DNA of 64,000 bases from Acinetobacter wuhouensis (GCF_001696605.3 NZ_CP031716.1:496001-560000), one strand, 5' to 3'. Positions 33,696-45,036 are shown, numbered from the stretch's first letter. The notes: generated from the sequence alone by a model not told the origin. Program-made: numbers and translations.

Positions 33696-35669
33696 ATGCA
33701 GGTTGAGAGAAAAACGGTGTTAAAGCAACAACTTAATCAGAATAAATTAAAAGCTTACCTTTTAGGAATAATCGCGTGTGCAGGTGTGCAGGTGACGCAA
33801 GCTGCTGAAGAAGATTTTAATAGTGCATTACGTAATGCCAATAGTCCAAGTGCATTGGAACAATATCGCTATAGCATGCAGAATGACGCACTCGGTTACT
33901 ATCCAGAATATTGGTCACTAAATTCCAATCTCGCATTCCAACCTGCGTCAAATATTGTGAACTTTGCAAAACGCTATCCTCAATCTGCAATGGCTGAAAA
34001 ATTAGCAGCAGATTATGTTGAGGAAAAAGTCAAACAAGCAGATTACGCAACGGCTCAACCTGTTTTGGCTTATGTGACCAATCCAGATCAAGCGGAACGC
34101 TGTGCGGTTGCCCAAGTTCGTGCTCGAACAGGTGATTCATTGGTTTTTGCTGAATTTAAAGATGTTTGGTTGACTACTAGTTCACAGCCTGAGTCGTGCA
34201 ATGGTTTGGGACGAATGATGTTGTCTAGTCCGTTAATGACGACACAAGACCGTCAACAGCGTCTATATGCACAATTACGAGCAGGGCAGTCTGGACAAGC
34301 GATTGCAACGGCACAGAGCTTAGGGATTAACTTATCATTAAGCCAACTCAATCAAATCCAAGCCAGTCCACTGAATTATTTATGGTCAGCGCCAAAAACT
34401 AATGTTCAGGATTATGCTTATTTGGTGTATGCACTTGGACGTGCTGCAGATACTGATTTGACCAGTACTTTACAGTCTATGCCAAAACTGGTGCAGGACG
34501 TTCCTGCCGATGTACAGAAGTATTTGTATCGTACTGTGGGATATATCGGTGGTACAACGGTCATGAAAAATAACTTCAACCGTGAAGTGCTACAAAACTT
34601 TGATGCCAGTTATGGTGCGCCATTCAGTAGTGAAGAGTCAGAAGTGTATGCACGACAAGCCATTCGATTTGGGGCTTGGGAAAGTGTGATTCGCGCGATT
34701 GACAGTATGAGTGTGACGCAAAAGCAAGAAGACCGTTGGCAATATTGGTTGGCACGTGCTTCTGAGCAACGCAATGATGCTCAATCAAAAAAAGCAGCCA
34801 ATGAAATTTATCAGCGTTTAGCCATGTCGGGTGATGACTATCATAATCTGTTGGCAAAAGATCACTTGGGGCAAAAATATAGTGCTAACCCTGCCAAAGA
34901 ACAGCCATCAGCAGATGATCAGCAACGTTTAAATCAAGACATTCATTTCCGTCGTGCATTTGCCTTGCGTAATATTAATGCACCTGCGGCATATACAAAT
35001 CGTGAATGGAATTGGGCTGTACGCCAAGCGTATTTAAAACACGATGACGGACTGCTTTTAGCGGCATCGAAACGTGCAACAGAGATGGGTTGGTACGACC
35101 GTGCGATTTACGCCGCTGAACGCACAGAGAAAAAACATAACTATAATTATCGCTATGCAACGCCACACCAAAGTTTAGTGGTCAGCCATAGTCGAAATGC
35201 GGGCATTGATCCAGCTTGGGCATATGGCTTAATGCGTCAGGAAAGTCGTTTTGTTACGGCAGCACGTTCTCATGTGGGTGCAGGTGGTTTGATGCAAATT
35301 ATGCCAGGTACAGCAAAGTTGGTTGCTCGACAAATGGGGGAAACCTATAACCCAGCTGCATTAAGCGATGCGAATACCAATATTCGTTATGGCACATTCT
35401 ATTTATCTATGATTCATGGGCAGTTGAGTAGCAATCCTGTTTTGGCAACCGCAGGTTATAATGCAGGACCAAACCGAGCTAAGCGTTGGCAGCCTGACTA
35501 TCAAAATCTTTCAGCGGATCAATATACTGAATCGATTCCACTCAATGAAACACGTGACTACGTGAAGAATGTGATGACCAACGCAGCACATTACGGAATT
35601 TTACTTGGGCAAGGACCTCAAGCGATTGAAAGTCGTATGCCTATTATTCCAACTCGAGTATCACAGTAA
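33696..35669 (+). CDS. slt: soluble lytic murein transglycosylase
   Basis: The protein has 657 residues. A signal peptide (LLGIIACAGVQVTQAAEE) is followed by a long alpha-helical superhelix (Slt70-like, to about residue 490) and a C-terminal lysozyme-like domain with catalytic Glu in GLMRQESRFVTAARSHVGAGGLMQIMP, plus AGYNAGPNRAKRW. It cleaves peptidoglycan glycan strands to 1,6-anhydro ends in the periplasm. Either the ATG at 33696 or a GTG at 33717 (with GAGAG upstream) could be the start; the shorter form still has the signal peptide. Confidence 0.94.
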   Translation: MQVERKTVLKQQLNQNKLKAYLLGIIACAGVQVTQAAEEDFNSALRNANSPSALEQYRYSMQNDALGYYPEYWSLNSNLAFQPASNIVNFAKRYPQSAMAEKLAADYVEEKVKQADYATAQPVLAYVTNPDQAERCAVAQVRARTGDSLVFAEFKDVWLTTSSQPESCNGLGRMMLSSPLMTTQDRQQRLYAQLRAGQSGQAIATAQSLGINLSLSQLNQIQASPLNYLWSAPKTNVQDYAYLVYALGRAADTDLTSTLQSMPKLVQDVPADVQKYLYRTVGYIGGTTVMKNNFNREVLQNFDASYGAPFSSEESEVYARQAIRFGAWESVIRAIDSMSVTQKQEDRWQYWLARASEQRNDAQSKKAANEIYQRLAMSGDDYHNLLAKDHLGQKYSANPAKEQPSADDQQRLNQDIHFRRAFALRNINAPAAYTNREWNWAVRQAYLKHDDGLLLAASKRATEMGWYDRAIYAAERTEKKHNYNYRYATPHQSLVVSHSRNAGIDPAWAYGLMRQESRFVTAARSHVGAGGLMQIMPGTAKLVARQMGETYNPAALSDANTNIRYGTFYLSMIHGQLSSNPVLATAGYNAGPNRAKRWQPDYQNLSADQYTESIPLNETRDYVKNVMTNAAHYGILLGQGPQAIESRMPIIPTRVSQ

Positions 35670-35704
35670 AAATTGGATCAAGTCAGCGTTTTATTGGTAA
35701 GTAA

Positions 35705-36364
35705 ATGAATTTGAGTATTTTGCGTAAATTGAAAAAATCTTGCATGGCATGGGTTTTAGGCTGTGCAGGATTCTTTTTGTTTAATGTGCCGTTACATGCT
35801 GCACCGCAAATACAAGGCTATGTGATGCAGGTTCAATTAACGCCTGCGGTTTGTGCATTAGACTCGACCAAACAAAAGCAACGTAAATGTTTAGAAGGTT
35901 ATTCACTCACGATTACTGGGCTATTGCCTGAAACGACTGAGCGAAATTGTTCAACCAATAGTTCTGCGAGTTTGTCTCCATTACAGGCTAAAGTTGTTGC
36001 ACGTGTCATGCCTGAAGAAAATGCACGTGTGCAATTGTGGCGCAGTGTGGGTGGTTGCGTACCGATGAATGCAGCACAATATTTTCGAACAGTGATTAAT
36101 TTAGCAGATAAACTAAAAGTGCCGACAGAATTGACCAGTGCAGAAAATAAAAATGTGCAACATCATGCATTGAAGTCTCAGATTGTGCGTTTGAATCCAG
36201 GTATGAACAGTGAAAGTATCCGCTTTACCTGCCAAAGTTATGCGTCAAACCCAGTATTGACCGAGGTGCAAGTGTGTTATCGGGTCAATGGTCAGTATAA
36301 ACAATGTTCAAACCATATCGTGTCAAATTGTCCGAATACATTCTCGATCAAAGGGACATATTAG
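35705..36364 (+). CDS. secreted RNase T2-like protein lacking catalytic histidines
   Basis: The protein has 219 residues with a signal peptide ending HAA. The pattern of the RNase T2/RNase I family is visible: QGYVMQVQLTPAVCA, a CAS-I position reading TITGLLPE where active enzymes have (L)HGLWP, and a CAS-II position reading LWRSVGGCVPMNAAQYF where they have WxHEWxKHGTC…YF. The C-terminal region (RLNPGM…RFTCQSY…LTEVQVCYRVNG) matches the conserved PG…C…L.EI.iC end. All the structural cysteines seem kept while both active-site histidine motifs are gone. I infer a periplasmic RNase T2 pseudoenzyme, perhaps an RNA-binding or inhibitor-type protein. It is 36 bp after slt. Confidence 0.72.
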   Translation: MNLSILRKLKKSCMAWVLGCAGFFLFNVPLHAAPQIQGYVMQVQLTPAVCALDSTKQKQRKCLEGYSLTITGLLPETTERNCSTNSSASLSPLQAKVVARVMPEENARVQLWRSVGGCVPMNAAQYFRTVINLADKLKVPTELTSAENKNVQHHALKSQIVRLNPGMNSESIRFTCQSYASNPVLTEVQVCYRVNGQYKQCSNHIVSNCPNTFSIKGTY

Positions 36365-36482
36365 GTCTTTCAACAGATTTTATTCATATTTCCTATCATA
36401 CTTTTGTTGAAATTCATTCTCTTTTACATGCAAGTGTCAAAGGATTGGAGTACAATCTTTGCCGTTTATGATAATTCGATTA

Positions 36483-36535
36483 AAACGGATTCAACCGTTT
36501 AGTCACATTAACGATCCTCAATTGGAGATAATTAC
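36483..36535 (+). promoter_or_regulatory. mdh leader with small hairpin and ribosome site
   Basis: AAACGG/CCGTTT forms a short stem at about 36483-36501. TTGGAG lies 7-8 nt before the mdh ATG. TACAAT near 36452 is a candidate -10. No recognisable riboswitch. Confidence 0.35.
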
Positions 36536-37522
36536 ATGAAGCAAGCAGTTCGTGTTGCCGTTACTGGCGCTGCAGGTCAAATCGGTTACAGCTTATTATT
36601 CCGTATCGCTAGTGGTGAAATGCTTGGTAAAGACCAACCAGTTATCCTTCAATTATTAGAAGTTCCATTTGAAAAAGCTCAAGCTGCGCTTAAAGGCGTA
36701 ATGATGGAATTAGACGACTGTGCATTCCCATTGTTAGAAGGCATGATCGGTACTGATGATCCTAAAGTTGCATTCAAAGATGCTGACTATGCACTTTTAG
36801 TTGGTTCACGTCCACGTGGTCCTGGTATGGAACGTGCTGAACTACTTAAAGTAAACGGTGAAATCTTCATCGGTCAAGGCCAAGCACTTAACGAAGTTGC
36901 GAGCCGTGACGTTAAAGTTCTTGTTGTAGGTAACCCTGCGAACACTAACGCTTATATCGCAATGAAATCTGCTCCAGATCTTCCAGCGAAAAACTTCACA
37001 GCAATGTTACGTCTTGACCACAACCGTGCGTTAACTCAACTTGCTCAAAAAGCGGGTGTTGCAGTTTCTGACATCGAAACGATGACTGTTTGGGGTAACC
37101 ACTCTCCAACAATGTATGCTGACTACCGTTTTGCAACAGTAAACGGCGAAAGCTTAAAAGACAAAATCAACGATGCTGACTGGAATGCAAACGTATTCCT
37201 TCCAACTGTTGGTAAACGTGGTGCTGCAATCATCGAAGCACGTGGTTTATCTTCAGCTGCGTCTGCTGCAAATGCTGCAATCGATCACATGCGTGATTGG
37301 GCGCTTGGCACAAACGGCAAATGGGTAACTATGGGTATTCCTTCTGACGGTTCTTATGGTATCCCTGAAGGCGTAATGTTCGGTTTCCCTGTAACTTGTG
37401 AAAATGGCGAATACAAAATCGTTCAAGGTCTTGAAATCGACGAATTCAGCCGTGAACGTATCAACGTTACACTTGATGAGTTAGAAGGCGAACGTGCAGC
37501 AGTTGCTGACATGGTTAAATAA
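36536..37522 (+). CDS. mdh: malate dehydrogenase
   Basis: The protein has 328 residues. The NAD site [25 protein letters not shown] starts at residue 6. Substrate and catalytic parts include [15 protein letters not shown] (Arg loop), [13 protein letters not shown] and [15 protein letters not shown] with catalytic His. It belongs to the group-2 type shared by Acinetobacter and cytosolic enzymes. It interconverts malate and oxaloacetate in the citric acid cycle. Codon use is strikingly biased (GGT, CGT, AAC, TTC), as expected for high expression. Confidence 0.97.
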   Translation: MKQAVRVAVTGAAGQIGYSLLFRIASGEMLGKDQPVILQLLEVPFEKAQAALKGVMMELDDCAFPLLEGMIGTDDPKVAFKDADYALLVGSRPRGPGMERAELLKVNGEIFIGQGQALNEVASRDVKVLVVGNPANTNAYIAMKSAPDLPAKNFTAMLRLDHNRALTQLAQKAGVAVSDIETMTVWGNHSPTMYADYRFATVNGESLKDKINDADWNANVFLPTVGKRGAAIIEARGLSSAASAANAAIDHMRDWALGTNGKWVTMGIPSDGSYGIPEGVMFGFPVTCENGEYKIVQGLEIDEFSRERINVTLDELEGERAAVADMVK

Positions 37523-37559
37523 TTGAATTTTTAAGATCACTGATCTTTTAGATTGAATT

Positions 37560-37592
37560 GAAGAAGCACTCCATTTTGGGGTGCTTTTTTAT
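37560..37592 (+). terminator. terminator after mdh
   Basis: AAGCACTCCA-TTTT-GGGGTGCTT with six T following. Confidence 0.9.
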
Positions 37593-37724
37593 GGAAACTT
37601 ATTGACAATATGATTAACAAACAATAACAAGAACAATGCAAGATTGAGCTGAATTTAGAATGAAAAACAGTTAGTTTTAAACCTATTATCGTACTTTTAA
37701 CAATAAGGAATAGAGGGAAATAAA

Positions 37725-37961
37725 ATGTTTGATGAACAACCGACACTCAAATTATTATTTGATCAGTTAGGATTGGATTCTGATCAGGCTTCAATCGATC
37801 AGTTTGTGGAAAGCCATCAATTATCAAAAGGCGTCATGATGCACGAAGCAGATTTCTGGAATGATTCACAGCGCGATTTTATAGCCAGCCACTGGCGTAA
37901 AGATGATGATTGGTCTTTGGTGATTGATGAGTTGAGTGAGTTATTGTCGCATAAACCATAG
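37725..37961 (+). CDS. DUF2789-family protein, copy 1
   Basis: The protein has 78 residues, is acidic and helical. The family pattern is LFDQLGLDSDQASIDQFVESH, then DFWNDSQRDFIASHWRKDDDWSLVIDEL. DUF2789 proteins are small, widespread in gammaproteobacteria and uncharacterised. GAGGGAAA precedes the ATG. A paralogue follows 197 bp downstream on the same strand. Confidence 0.9.
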   Translation: MFDEQPTLKLLFDQLGLDSDQASIDQFVESHQLSKGVMMHEADFWNDSQRDFIASHWRKDDDWSLVIDELSELLSHKP

Positions 37962-38023
37962 ATTTTATTGAAAACGTGTTCTATATCAAATAATGATTGA
38001 AATTTAATCACAAATTGAAACAA

Positions 38024-38054
38024 CAAAAAATAGCTGCGAGGCTATTTTTTTTAT
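38024..38054 (+). terminator. terminator after the first DUF2789 gene
   Basis: AAAATAGC/GCTATTTT type stem with loop TGCGAG and a long T-run. Confidence 0.8.
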
Positions 38055-38157
38055 CTGAATTCTTATAAGTTAGTTGTATAAGTAAATACAATTTTTTTGA
38101 TATAAATTTCACAATGATTAAATGACAGAGATTTAACCGAGGGAGGGCAGGAAGCTC

Positions 38158-38409
38158 ATGAATAAACAACCATCTTTAGCCTTATTATTTTCTCAGCTCG
38201 GTTTGGCAAATAGTCCTGCTGCAATTGAGCTTTATGTCCGGACTCACCAATTAACCGCAAATCAAAATTTGCATGACGCACCATTCTGGAATAAATCACA
38301 GCGCGATTTTTTAATCAGTCATTTGGTTCAAGATGACGATTGGTCGATGTGGATTGATGAACTTAATCAACAATTACACATGGATGCTTATAAGTTACAA
38401 ATGGCTTAA
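38158..38409 (+). CDS. DUF2789-family protein, copy 2
   Basis: The protein has 83 residues, paralogous to the gene at 37725: LLFSQLGLANSPAAIELYVRTH, then APFWNKSQRDFLISHLVQDDDWSMWIDELNQQL. Its own strong ribosome site (GAGGGAGGGCAGGAAG region) and a terminator on either side make it a separate transcription unit. A local duplication with divergence. Function unknown. Confidence 0.9.
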   Translation: MNKQPSLALLFSQLGLANSPAAIELYVRTHQLTANQNLHDAPFWNKSQRDFLISHLVQDDDWSMWIDELNQQLHMDAYKLQMA

Positions 38410-38433
38410 ATTTTCCTTCCCCCAGAGCAACAA

Positions 38434-38473
38434 AAAAGATGGTCACTCAAGTTATTGAATGACCATCTTTTCT
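38434..38473. terminator. bidirectional terminator
   Basis: AAAAAAGATGGTCA…TGACCATCTTTT with a loop of about 14 nt, between the second DUF2789 gene and the convergent gene ending at 38526. Confidence 0.85.
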
Positions 38474-38525
38474 ATATTAATTCAAATGTTGGTTTTAACT
38501 TTGTACAAGCCTGTGTAGGCTGAAC

Positions 38526-39053
38526 TCAATGCAACTTATTTTGAACCATTTGCGTGAACCAAGTTTCATTACGTACAGGTTTTAAAGCAGGGTGTTGTCT
38601 TAACAAGACCAGATCAAAATCAGCTGTCGCCATATATTTTTTGAGCCAGTGTCGTGTCAATGACAATTCATTTTTGCTCACAGAAGCATAAGCAAGCATG
38701 AAATAAATATCCGCACTTTCATGTTGTGTCATAGGCTTTAAAATTTGCTGCGTGATCAATGCATAACGAACTTCTTTGGTCAGTTCAAAATAGATCATAT
38801 AGGCTTTGGCTAAATGTAACGACAAATTCACATACAAAGACATTGGCATTTCTTCATATTCAACACGTGCGGTTTCGAGTAACACGATAGCTTCTTGAAG
38901 AAAATGAATTTGCTCTTGTTTGGAGTTGCTTTGTTCGACCAATTGTAAACGTAAGTCACCACGTTCAAGCGCCAACTCAGGAGTATTGCCTGACAAATAC
39001 AATTGATCCGTTTCGCCAATACGTGAAATGATTTGTTTTGTATTATCAAACAT
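38526..39053 (-). CDS. helical-repeat protein, unknown function
   Basis: The protein has 175 residues, all-helical, with TPR-like character (ALERGDLRLQLVEQ…HFLQEAIVLLETARVEYE…YFMLAYASVSKNELSLTRHWLKKY). The C-terminus (LLRQHPALKPVRNETWFTQMVQ) also reads like the end of a TPR-type protein. Cytoplasmic, no catalytic motif. AAGAGGA precedes the ATG. Probably restricted to Acinetobacter and relatives; function unknown. Confidence 0.75.
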   Translation of the reverse strand: MFDNTKQIISRIGETDQLYLSGNTPELALERGDLRLQLVEQSNSKQEQIHFLQEAIVLLETARVEYEEMPMSLYVNLSLHLAKAYMIYFELTKEVRYALITQQILKPMTQHESADIYFMLAYASVSKNELSLTRHWLKKYMATADFDLVLLRQHPALKPVRNETWFTQMVQNKLH

Positions 39054-39164
39054 GTGCTGAATCCTCTTAATTTCTACACTCTATTATGAGGTTGATTGGC
39101 TAAATTTAAAGTGAGATAAAATGCGATACAGCGTTGCATTTTTACCGTGTTGGCGCAAATCCAG

Positions 39165-39767
39165 TTACAACAAAGCATTATCACTTCTGAGCCATGCCGT
39201 GATCGACAGCCGTTGATGTTTTGCTTCTATGACTTCATGGAGTAGATCGCTTTGAAACATGGCTATACGATTAGGTTTTGGTTCAATGAAATGCCAAATG
39301 TTATTTTTATCTTGTAAATGTAGCTTGCCACCCCAGTCATCTTGCCATTGTTCATGTAAATAATACACGGCAGAAATCATTCTGCCATTTTTACCTTGTG
39401 GGTTATCACGATGTAAGGCATAAAACTCACCTGCGTTATAACAGGCAAAATGTGCTTCTACATCTTTGATCCCTAGATAAAAGGCACGATTTAAACTTTG
39501 CGAAAGTTGGAATAGAGCTTGAATATGCTGTTGTGCAATGGCTAAATTTTCATTAATCCATAGAATATGATCACTGCGAATATTACTCACAACACCATTT
39601 TGAATCGCTGCATCACGAAATTCATTTAAATGTGATGTACACTCTTTAACCAATTGATGTACGTATTCTAAAGAATAGGCATGATCAATAATGGTAAATC
39701 CATGTTGATCTAAATCATCAAGAATTTGATCAACATTCCAAGACTTTGGGACAAGAGAAGCTTCCAT
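39165..39767 (-). CDS. 2OG-Fe(II) oxygenase (SM-20/PKHD-like)
   Basis: The protein has 200 residues. The double-stranded beta-helix iron site is visible: HRD in FYALHRDNPQGK (first His and Asp), second His in LLHEVIEAKHQRLSITAWLR, with Arg of RLSITAW as the 2-oxoglutarate ligand. Related bacterial proteins are prolyl-hydroxylase-like and act on proteins such as EF-Tu in Pseudomonas (PPHD). The substrate here is unproven. Monocistronic, divergent from rlmJ. Confidence 0.88.
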   Translation of the reverse strand: MEASLVPKSWNVDQILDDLDQHGFTIIDHAYSLEYVHQLVKECTSHLNEFRDAAIQNGVVSNIRSDHILWINENLAIAQQHIQALFQLSQSLNRAFYLGIKDVEAHFACYNAGEFYALHRDNPQGKNGRMISAVYYLHEQWQDDWGGKLHLQDKNNIWHFIEPKPNRIAMFQSDLLHEVIEAKHQRLSITAWLRSDNALL

Positions 39768-39882
39768 AAATGACCAAAAATAACCGAATAAAATAAGCTT
39801 GTTATTTTAGAACAAACGATGGGCAGTGAAGAAACATTTTTTCGTGTTAAAATATGCGTTGAACTCAGGAATTAATCGAAAC

Positions 39883-40740
39883 ATGAATTACCGTCACCAT
39901 TTCCATGCAGGCAACTTTGCCGATGTCATGAAACATGTGTTATTGCTGCAACTTTTGACACGTCTCAATGCTAAAGACAAACCATATCGCTATATAGATA
40001 CACATGGTGGTGCGGGTAAATATGACTTATCTACATCTGAGGCGCAAAAGTCAGGTGAGTTTTTAACAGGGATTCATCGCCTTGTTAAACTCGATGATTC
40101 AATTAAGCGTAATGCGCCTGAAGGCGTAAAACAATATCTTAAGATTGTTGAAGATATGCGTGCAGGTTCAGGCAAAGGTGCTTATCCTGGTTCGCCGTGG
40201 TTTGCTATTGAAGCGATGCGTGATATTGATAAAGCGACTATTTTTGAAATGCAACGTGATGTGTTTCAACAGCTCTATTTTAATATTCGTGATAAACGTG
40301 CGGGCTTACATGAGCGTGATGCTTATGAAGGTCTTTTAGGTGTAATTCCACCAAAAGAAAAACGTGGCTTGGTAATGATCGATCCACCGTACGAAGTTGA
40401 GCGTAAAGATTTTCCACAATTGGTTGAATTGATCGTGGCAGCCTATAAAAAATGGCCAACAGGTGTTTTTGCGATTTGGTACCCAATCAAAGACCGCGCG
40501 ATGATTGAACGCTTTGAAAAGAAAATGTTTAAAACAGGTATTCGCCGTCAATTGGTCTGCGAAGTCTGCGTATGGCCTGATGACACGCCAGTAGGTTTAA
40601 ATGGTTGTGGTCTGTTGGTGATTAATCCACCTTGGAAATTCTCTGAAGATGCAGATGAAGCATTGCAATGGTTATTCCCACATTTGCGTATGAGTGAAAA
40701 TGGTGGGCATGCGGCAGTGCGTTGGTTAGTTGGAGAATAA
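39883..40740 (+). CDS. rlmJ: 23S rRNA (adenine2030-N6)-methyltransferase
   Basis: The protein has 285 residues from the ATG at 39883 (MNYRHHFHAGNFADVMKHVLL, the invariant RlmJ start); the extension to 39826 is rejected. The SAM part YIDTHGGAGKYDL and the catalytic GLVMIDPPYE (DPPY) are intact, and the sequence ends in VINPPWKF. It methylates A2030 of 23S rRNA. Confidence 0.96.
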   Translation: MNYRHHFHAGNFADVMKHVLLLQLLTRLNAKDKPYRYIDTHGGAGKYDLSTSEAQKSGEFLTGIHRLVKLDDSIKRNAPEGVKQYLKIVEDMRAGSGKGAYPGSPWFAIEAMRDIDKATIFEMQRDVFQQLYFNIRDKRAGLHERDAYEGLLGVIPPKEKRGLVMIDPPYEVERKDFPQLVELIVAAYKKWPTGVFAIWYPIKDRAMIERFEKKMFKTGIRRQLVCEVCVWPDDTPVGLNGCGLLVINPPWKFSEDADEALQWLFPHLRMSENGGHAAVRWLVGE

Positions 40741-40893
40741 AGCATTCTGTTGAACATGCCGTGGATGATGTGAATTACAATTTTAGACCAAATAAATGAA
40801 GTAATTCATGTCATTTTCACTTAAAAATGAATGTAGTAAATCAATTCGGTAGAATATCAACAGCTCGCTTAGAGCCATAGATAGGATTTTAAA

Positions 40894-41721
40894 ATGACAA
40901 ATATAAATAAACCAGAAAGTCCAAACTCTTCTCATCAAGACCCAGGATATGATGGCATCACATTTGAGGTTGAAGAAGAAGAGCATACGCATGAAGGGCA
41001 GAAGGTGAAACGTCGCGGAATCTATTTGTGGCCAAATTTAATTACCACTTCAGCATTGTTGTCGGGATTCTACTCGATTATTGCCAGTATGAATGGTGAT
41101 TATACTCAGGCAATCTATGCGATTTTTATTGCTGCACTGCTTGATGGTTTGGATGGGCGAGTTGCACGTGCGATTGGTGCACAAAGTGCTTTTGGTGAGC
41201 AATTCGATTCGTTATCAGATTTATTGGCTTTTGGTGTTGCACCTGCGATCCTGATGTATAGTTGGAGTTTACATGATTTAGGTCGTATCGGATTGGCGGC
41301 CTGTTTTGTCTATACTGCATGTGCTGCATTCCGTTTAGCCCGTTTCAATGTGCAAATCGGTGTAGTCGATAAGCGTTATTTTATTGGTGTTGCTAGTCCC
41401 TTGGCTGCGGTTATGATTATTTCATTGGTTTGGGTAGGTCGAGATTTTCCTTATATTTTTGACCTAAAAGATATGACGATTCAATCAATTAATGCTGCGA
41501 TTATTATTGCTGTAGGATTGTTGATGATTTCAAATATCAAATACTATTCATTTAAGACCGTAGACCGTAAACGAGTTCCTTTTTTTGTATTACCAATCGC
41601 TGTTTTTATCCTTGCTGCGATGACCTATAATATTCCTGTAGGTATTCTGGTGATTTCAGTTATCTATGCGATTTCTGGTTTTGTAACGACTTTTCTTGCA
41701 CGTAAAAATACGGTTGCATAA
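40894..41721 (+). CDS. pssA: CDP-diacylglycerol-serine O-phosphatidyltransferase
   Basis: The protein has 275 residues. An acidic N-terminal tail of about 40 residues precedes eight membrane segments. The CDP-alcohol phosphotransferase motif is DGLDGRVARAIGAQSAFGEQFDSLSD (D-x2-DG-x2-AR-x8-G-x3-D-x3-D) at about 86-111. This is the type II membrane form. It makes phosphatidylserine, the precursor of phosphatidylethanolamine. ATAGGA precedes the ATG. Confidence 0.94.
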   Translation: MTNINKPESPNSSHQDPGYDGITFEVEEEEHTHEGQKVKRRGIYLWPNLITTSALLSGFYSIIASMNGDYTQAIYAIFIAALLDGLDGRVARAIGAQSAFGEQFDSLSDLLAFGVAPAILMYSWSLHDLGRIGLAACFVYTACAAFRLARFNVQIGVVDKRYFIGVASPLAAVMIISLVWVGRDFPYIFDLKDMTIQSINAAIIIAVGLLMISNIKYYSFKTVDRKRVPFFVLPIAVFILAAMTYNIPVGILVISVIYAISGFVTTFLARKNTVA

Positions 41722-41767
41722 GATGAGCTAAATAAAAATGAATAATTAAAATGGTGAGGAGCTTGAT

Positions 41768-42853
41768 ATGCGGTTGTTTCAAGATTTCTTAGATCAGTCT
41801 AGGCAACTGAATCAAGCTCAAAAACCTATAGAATTACAATATCATCCACCGAAAGATAAATATAAAATCATTCACCAAAAATTGGTCATTACAGATCTTC
41901 CTGCGCCATTACATTATTTCAACTTCTTTAGCTTTATGGGTCAGCCTAATAGCGCAGTTTTTTGCAACCAAAGTGAAGTTTCGACAAGCGCATTAGATAC
42001 GGCAACAGTTTTGGTGAGCTCTAGTCCAAACATGGTTGGACAACTCAATTCATATTCAATAAAAAATGATTGTCAGTTTTCCAATGATGAAAATCATCAA
42101 GTGAATTTTGGGTTTGGACAAAAAGAAAAGCTATTTGGAAAATTCCCAAGTTTTGAAATTCAAAGACAAGATGATGAACTTAGTTTTAATTTAAAAGTGA
42201 CTACCATGCCACTGGTTTCATATTTTAGTTATTTAAAATTTGGGTTTGCAGAGCATTGGTCTGTGCCAGCACATTGCGAGGGCACGATTCAATTTAAACA
42301 GGAAAAATATCAAATTCAACAAATGGGTGCTTTTGAATATTTGAGAATGGTGAACTTTCCTTATCTTCCACATGCTTTATATGTCTATCAAATTGTGCAA
42401 CTCAGCGAAGACTTACAAATGATCTGTATGCATAGTCGTGATCAAATGAACAGTATTTTATATTCACGAATTTATTTACGTGATGCTCAGAATAATCAAA
42501 TGACGATGCTAGATAAGAAAGCGCATTTTAATATTGACCGAGTCTTTCCTAAAGTTAAAACGCCAAACCAACAAGAAATGTACTTGCCACGTGAGTTTGG
42601 GTGGCAATATCAAGATGAAAATATTCAAATCAATCTAGAAGCGCAAAGTCGTGGCGATTATAAATTTGGTTTAGGTGCAGGCTATGTCGGTAGCTTTAGT
42701 TATCAACTTCAAATTAATGAAGACCTATATCAAGGCGAAAGTGGTTATTGTGAATACATCGATTGCCGACCTTTAAAGTGGCAAGAAATAGATAAAGAGA
42801 ATAAAGCTTTTAATAAATCTGCAAACCCTGCCCTAATTATGCTTAAAAAATAG
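41768..42853 (+). CDS. DUF6670-like protein, carotenoid-hydratase/AttH-like beta fold
   Basis: The protein has 361 residues with no signal peptide or membrane helix. It is beta-rich; the fragments FNFFSFMGQPNSAVF, HCEGTIQFKQEKYQIQQMGAFEYLRMV, and YVGSFSYQL…GYCEYIDCRP recall the two-lipocalin AttH/CrtC (hydroxyneurosporene synthase-like) fold, as in the Acinetobacter family I know as DUF6670. Function unknown; a lipid-related role is only suggested by fold and by the neighbouring pssA. GGTGAGGAG precedes the ATG. Weak terminator signal follows before the rRNA promoter. Confidence 0.65.
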   Translation: MRLFQDFLDQSRQLNQAQKPIELQYHPPKDKYKIIHQKLVITDLPAPLHYFNFFSFMGQPNSAVFCNQSEVSTSALDTATVLVSSSPNMVGQLNSYSIKNDCQFSNDENHQVNFGFGQKEKLFGKFPSFEIQRQDDELSFNLKVTTMPLVSYFSYLKFGFAEHWSVPAHCEGTIQFKQEKYQIQQMGAFEYLRMVNFPYLPHALYVYQIVQLSEDLQMICMHSRDQMNSILYSRIYLRDAQNNQMTMLDKKAHFNIDRVFPKVKTPNQQEMYLPREFGWQYQDENIQINLEAQSRGDYKFGLGAGYVGSFSYQLQINEDLYQGESGYCEYIDCRPLKWQEIDKENKAFNKSANPALIMLKK

Positions 42854-42923
42854 CAAAAAAAGCAGTTTTTGCAGAATAAATAAACAGACAGAACAGTTTT
42901 TTATAAAAAAAAGAAAAAGGGGG

Positions 42924-42951
42924 TTGCGTCTGACCTGAAATGCTGTAGAAT
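42924..42951 (+). promoter_or_regulatory. rRNA promoter P1-like
   Basis: TTGCGT (42924-42929), 16-bp spacer, TAGAAT (42946-42951), about 340 bp before 16S, preceded by an A-tract that could act as UP element. Confidence 0.65.
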
Positions 42952-43062
42952 GCACATCCATCGGCGGTGATGAAGATTAAAACTTCTGATAAAACAGTGA
43001 CTTAGTTAAGATTGATTGGGTTGGGTTTTAGAGAGAAAGTTTAAAATAATTTGAATTACTAG

Positions 43063-43090
43063 TTGACTTTGAAGAGATTCGGAGTAATAT
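43063..43090 (+). promoter_or_regulatory. rRNA promoter P2-like
   Basis: TTGACT (43063-43068), 16-bp spacer, TAATAT (43085-43090), then a G/C-containing discriminator AGCCGACC, about 200 bp before 16S. An AT-rich stretch lies upstream. The rest of the leader to 43288 shows no other feature I can name. Confidence 0.75.
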
Positions 43091-43288
43091 AGCCGACCTA
43101 GCTTGATGCTGACGAAGCATTGAGAAGATCATTAAGAGAATATGAAGAACAACTTGTGTGGATTTTTACTGATTGATTGATCGAAATATTATCATTGATT
43201 GATTGGTTTAAATTACTCGAAGTTTATTTGAGAGAATTTGTCAGAAAATTGATGAGCCAGAATTGTGACCTTAAGTCACTAATGATTT

Positions 43289-44827
<1,539 letters not shown>

Positions 44828-44886
44828 ACGAAAGATTGACGATTGGTAAGAATCCACAACAAGTTGTTCTTCATTGATGTATCTGA

Positions 44887-44963
<77 letters not shown>

Positions 44964-45036
44964 TTCTGACTAACGAAATATTTGAATGAGAGTTTAAATA
45001 TAGAATACAGAAAATTAGATATATTGGTCTTAAGCT

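Noticed and set aside
35705..36364. Active ribonuclease I
   Set aside because: Both catalytic histidine motifs appear to be replaced, so activity is not claimed.
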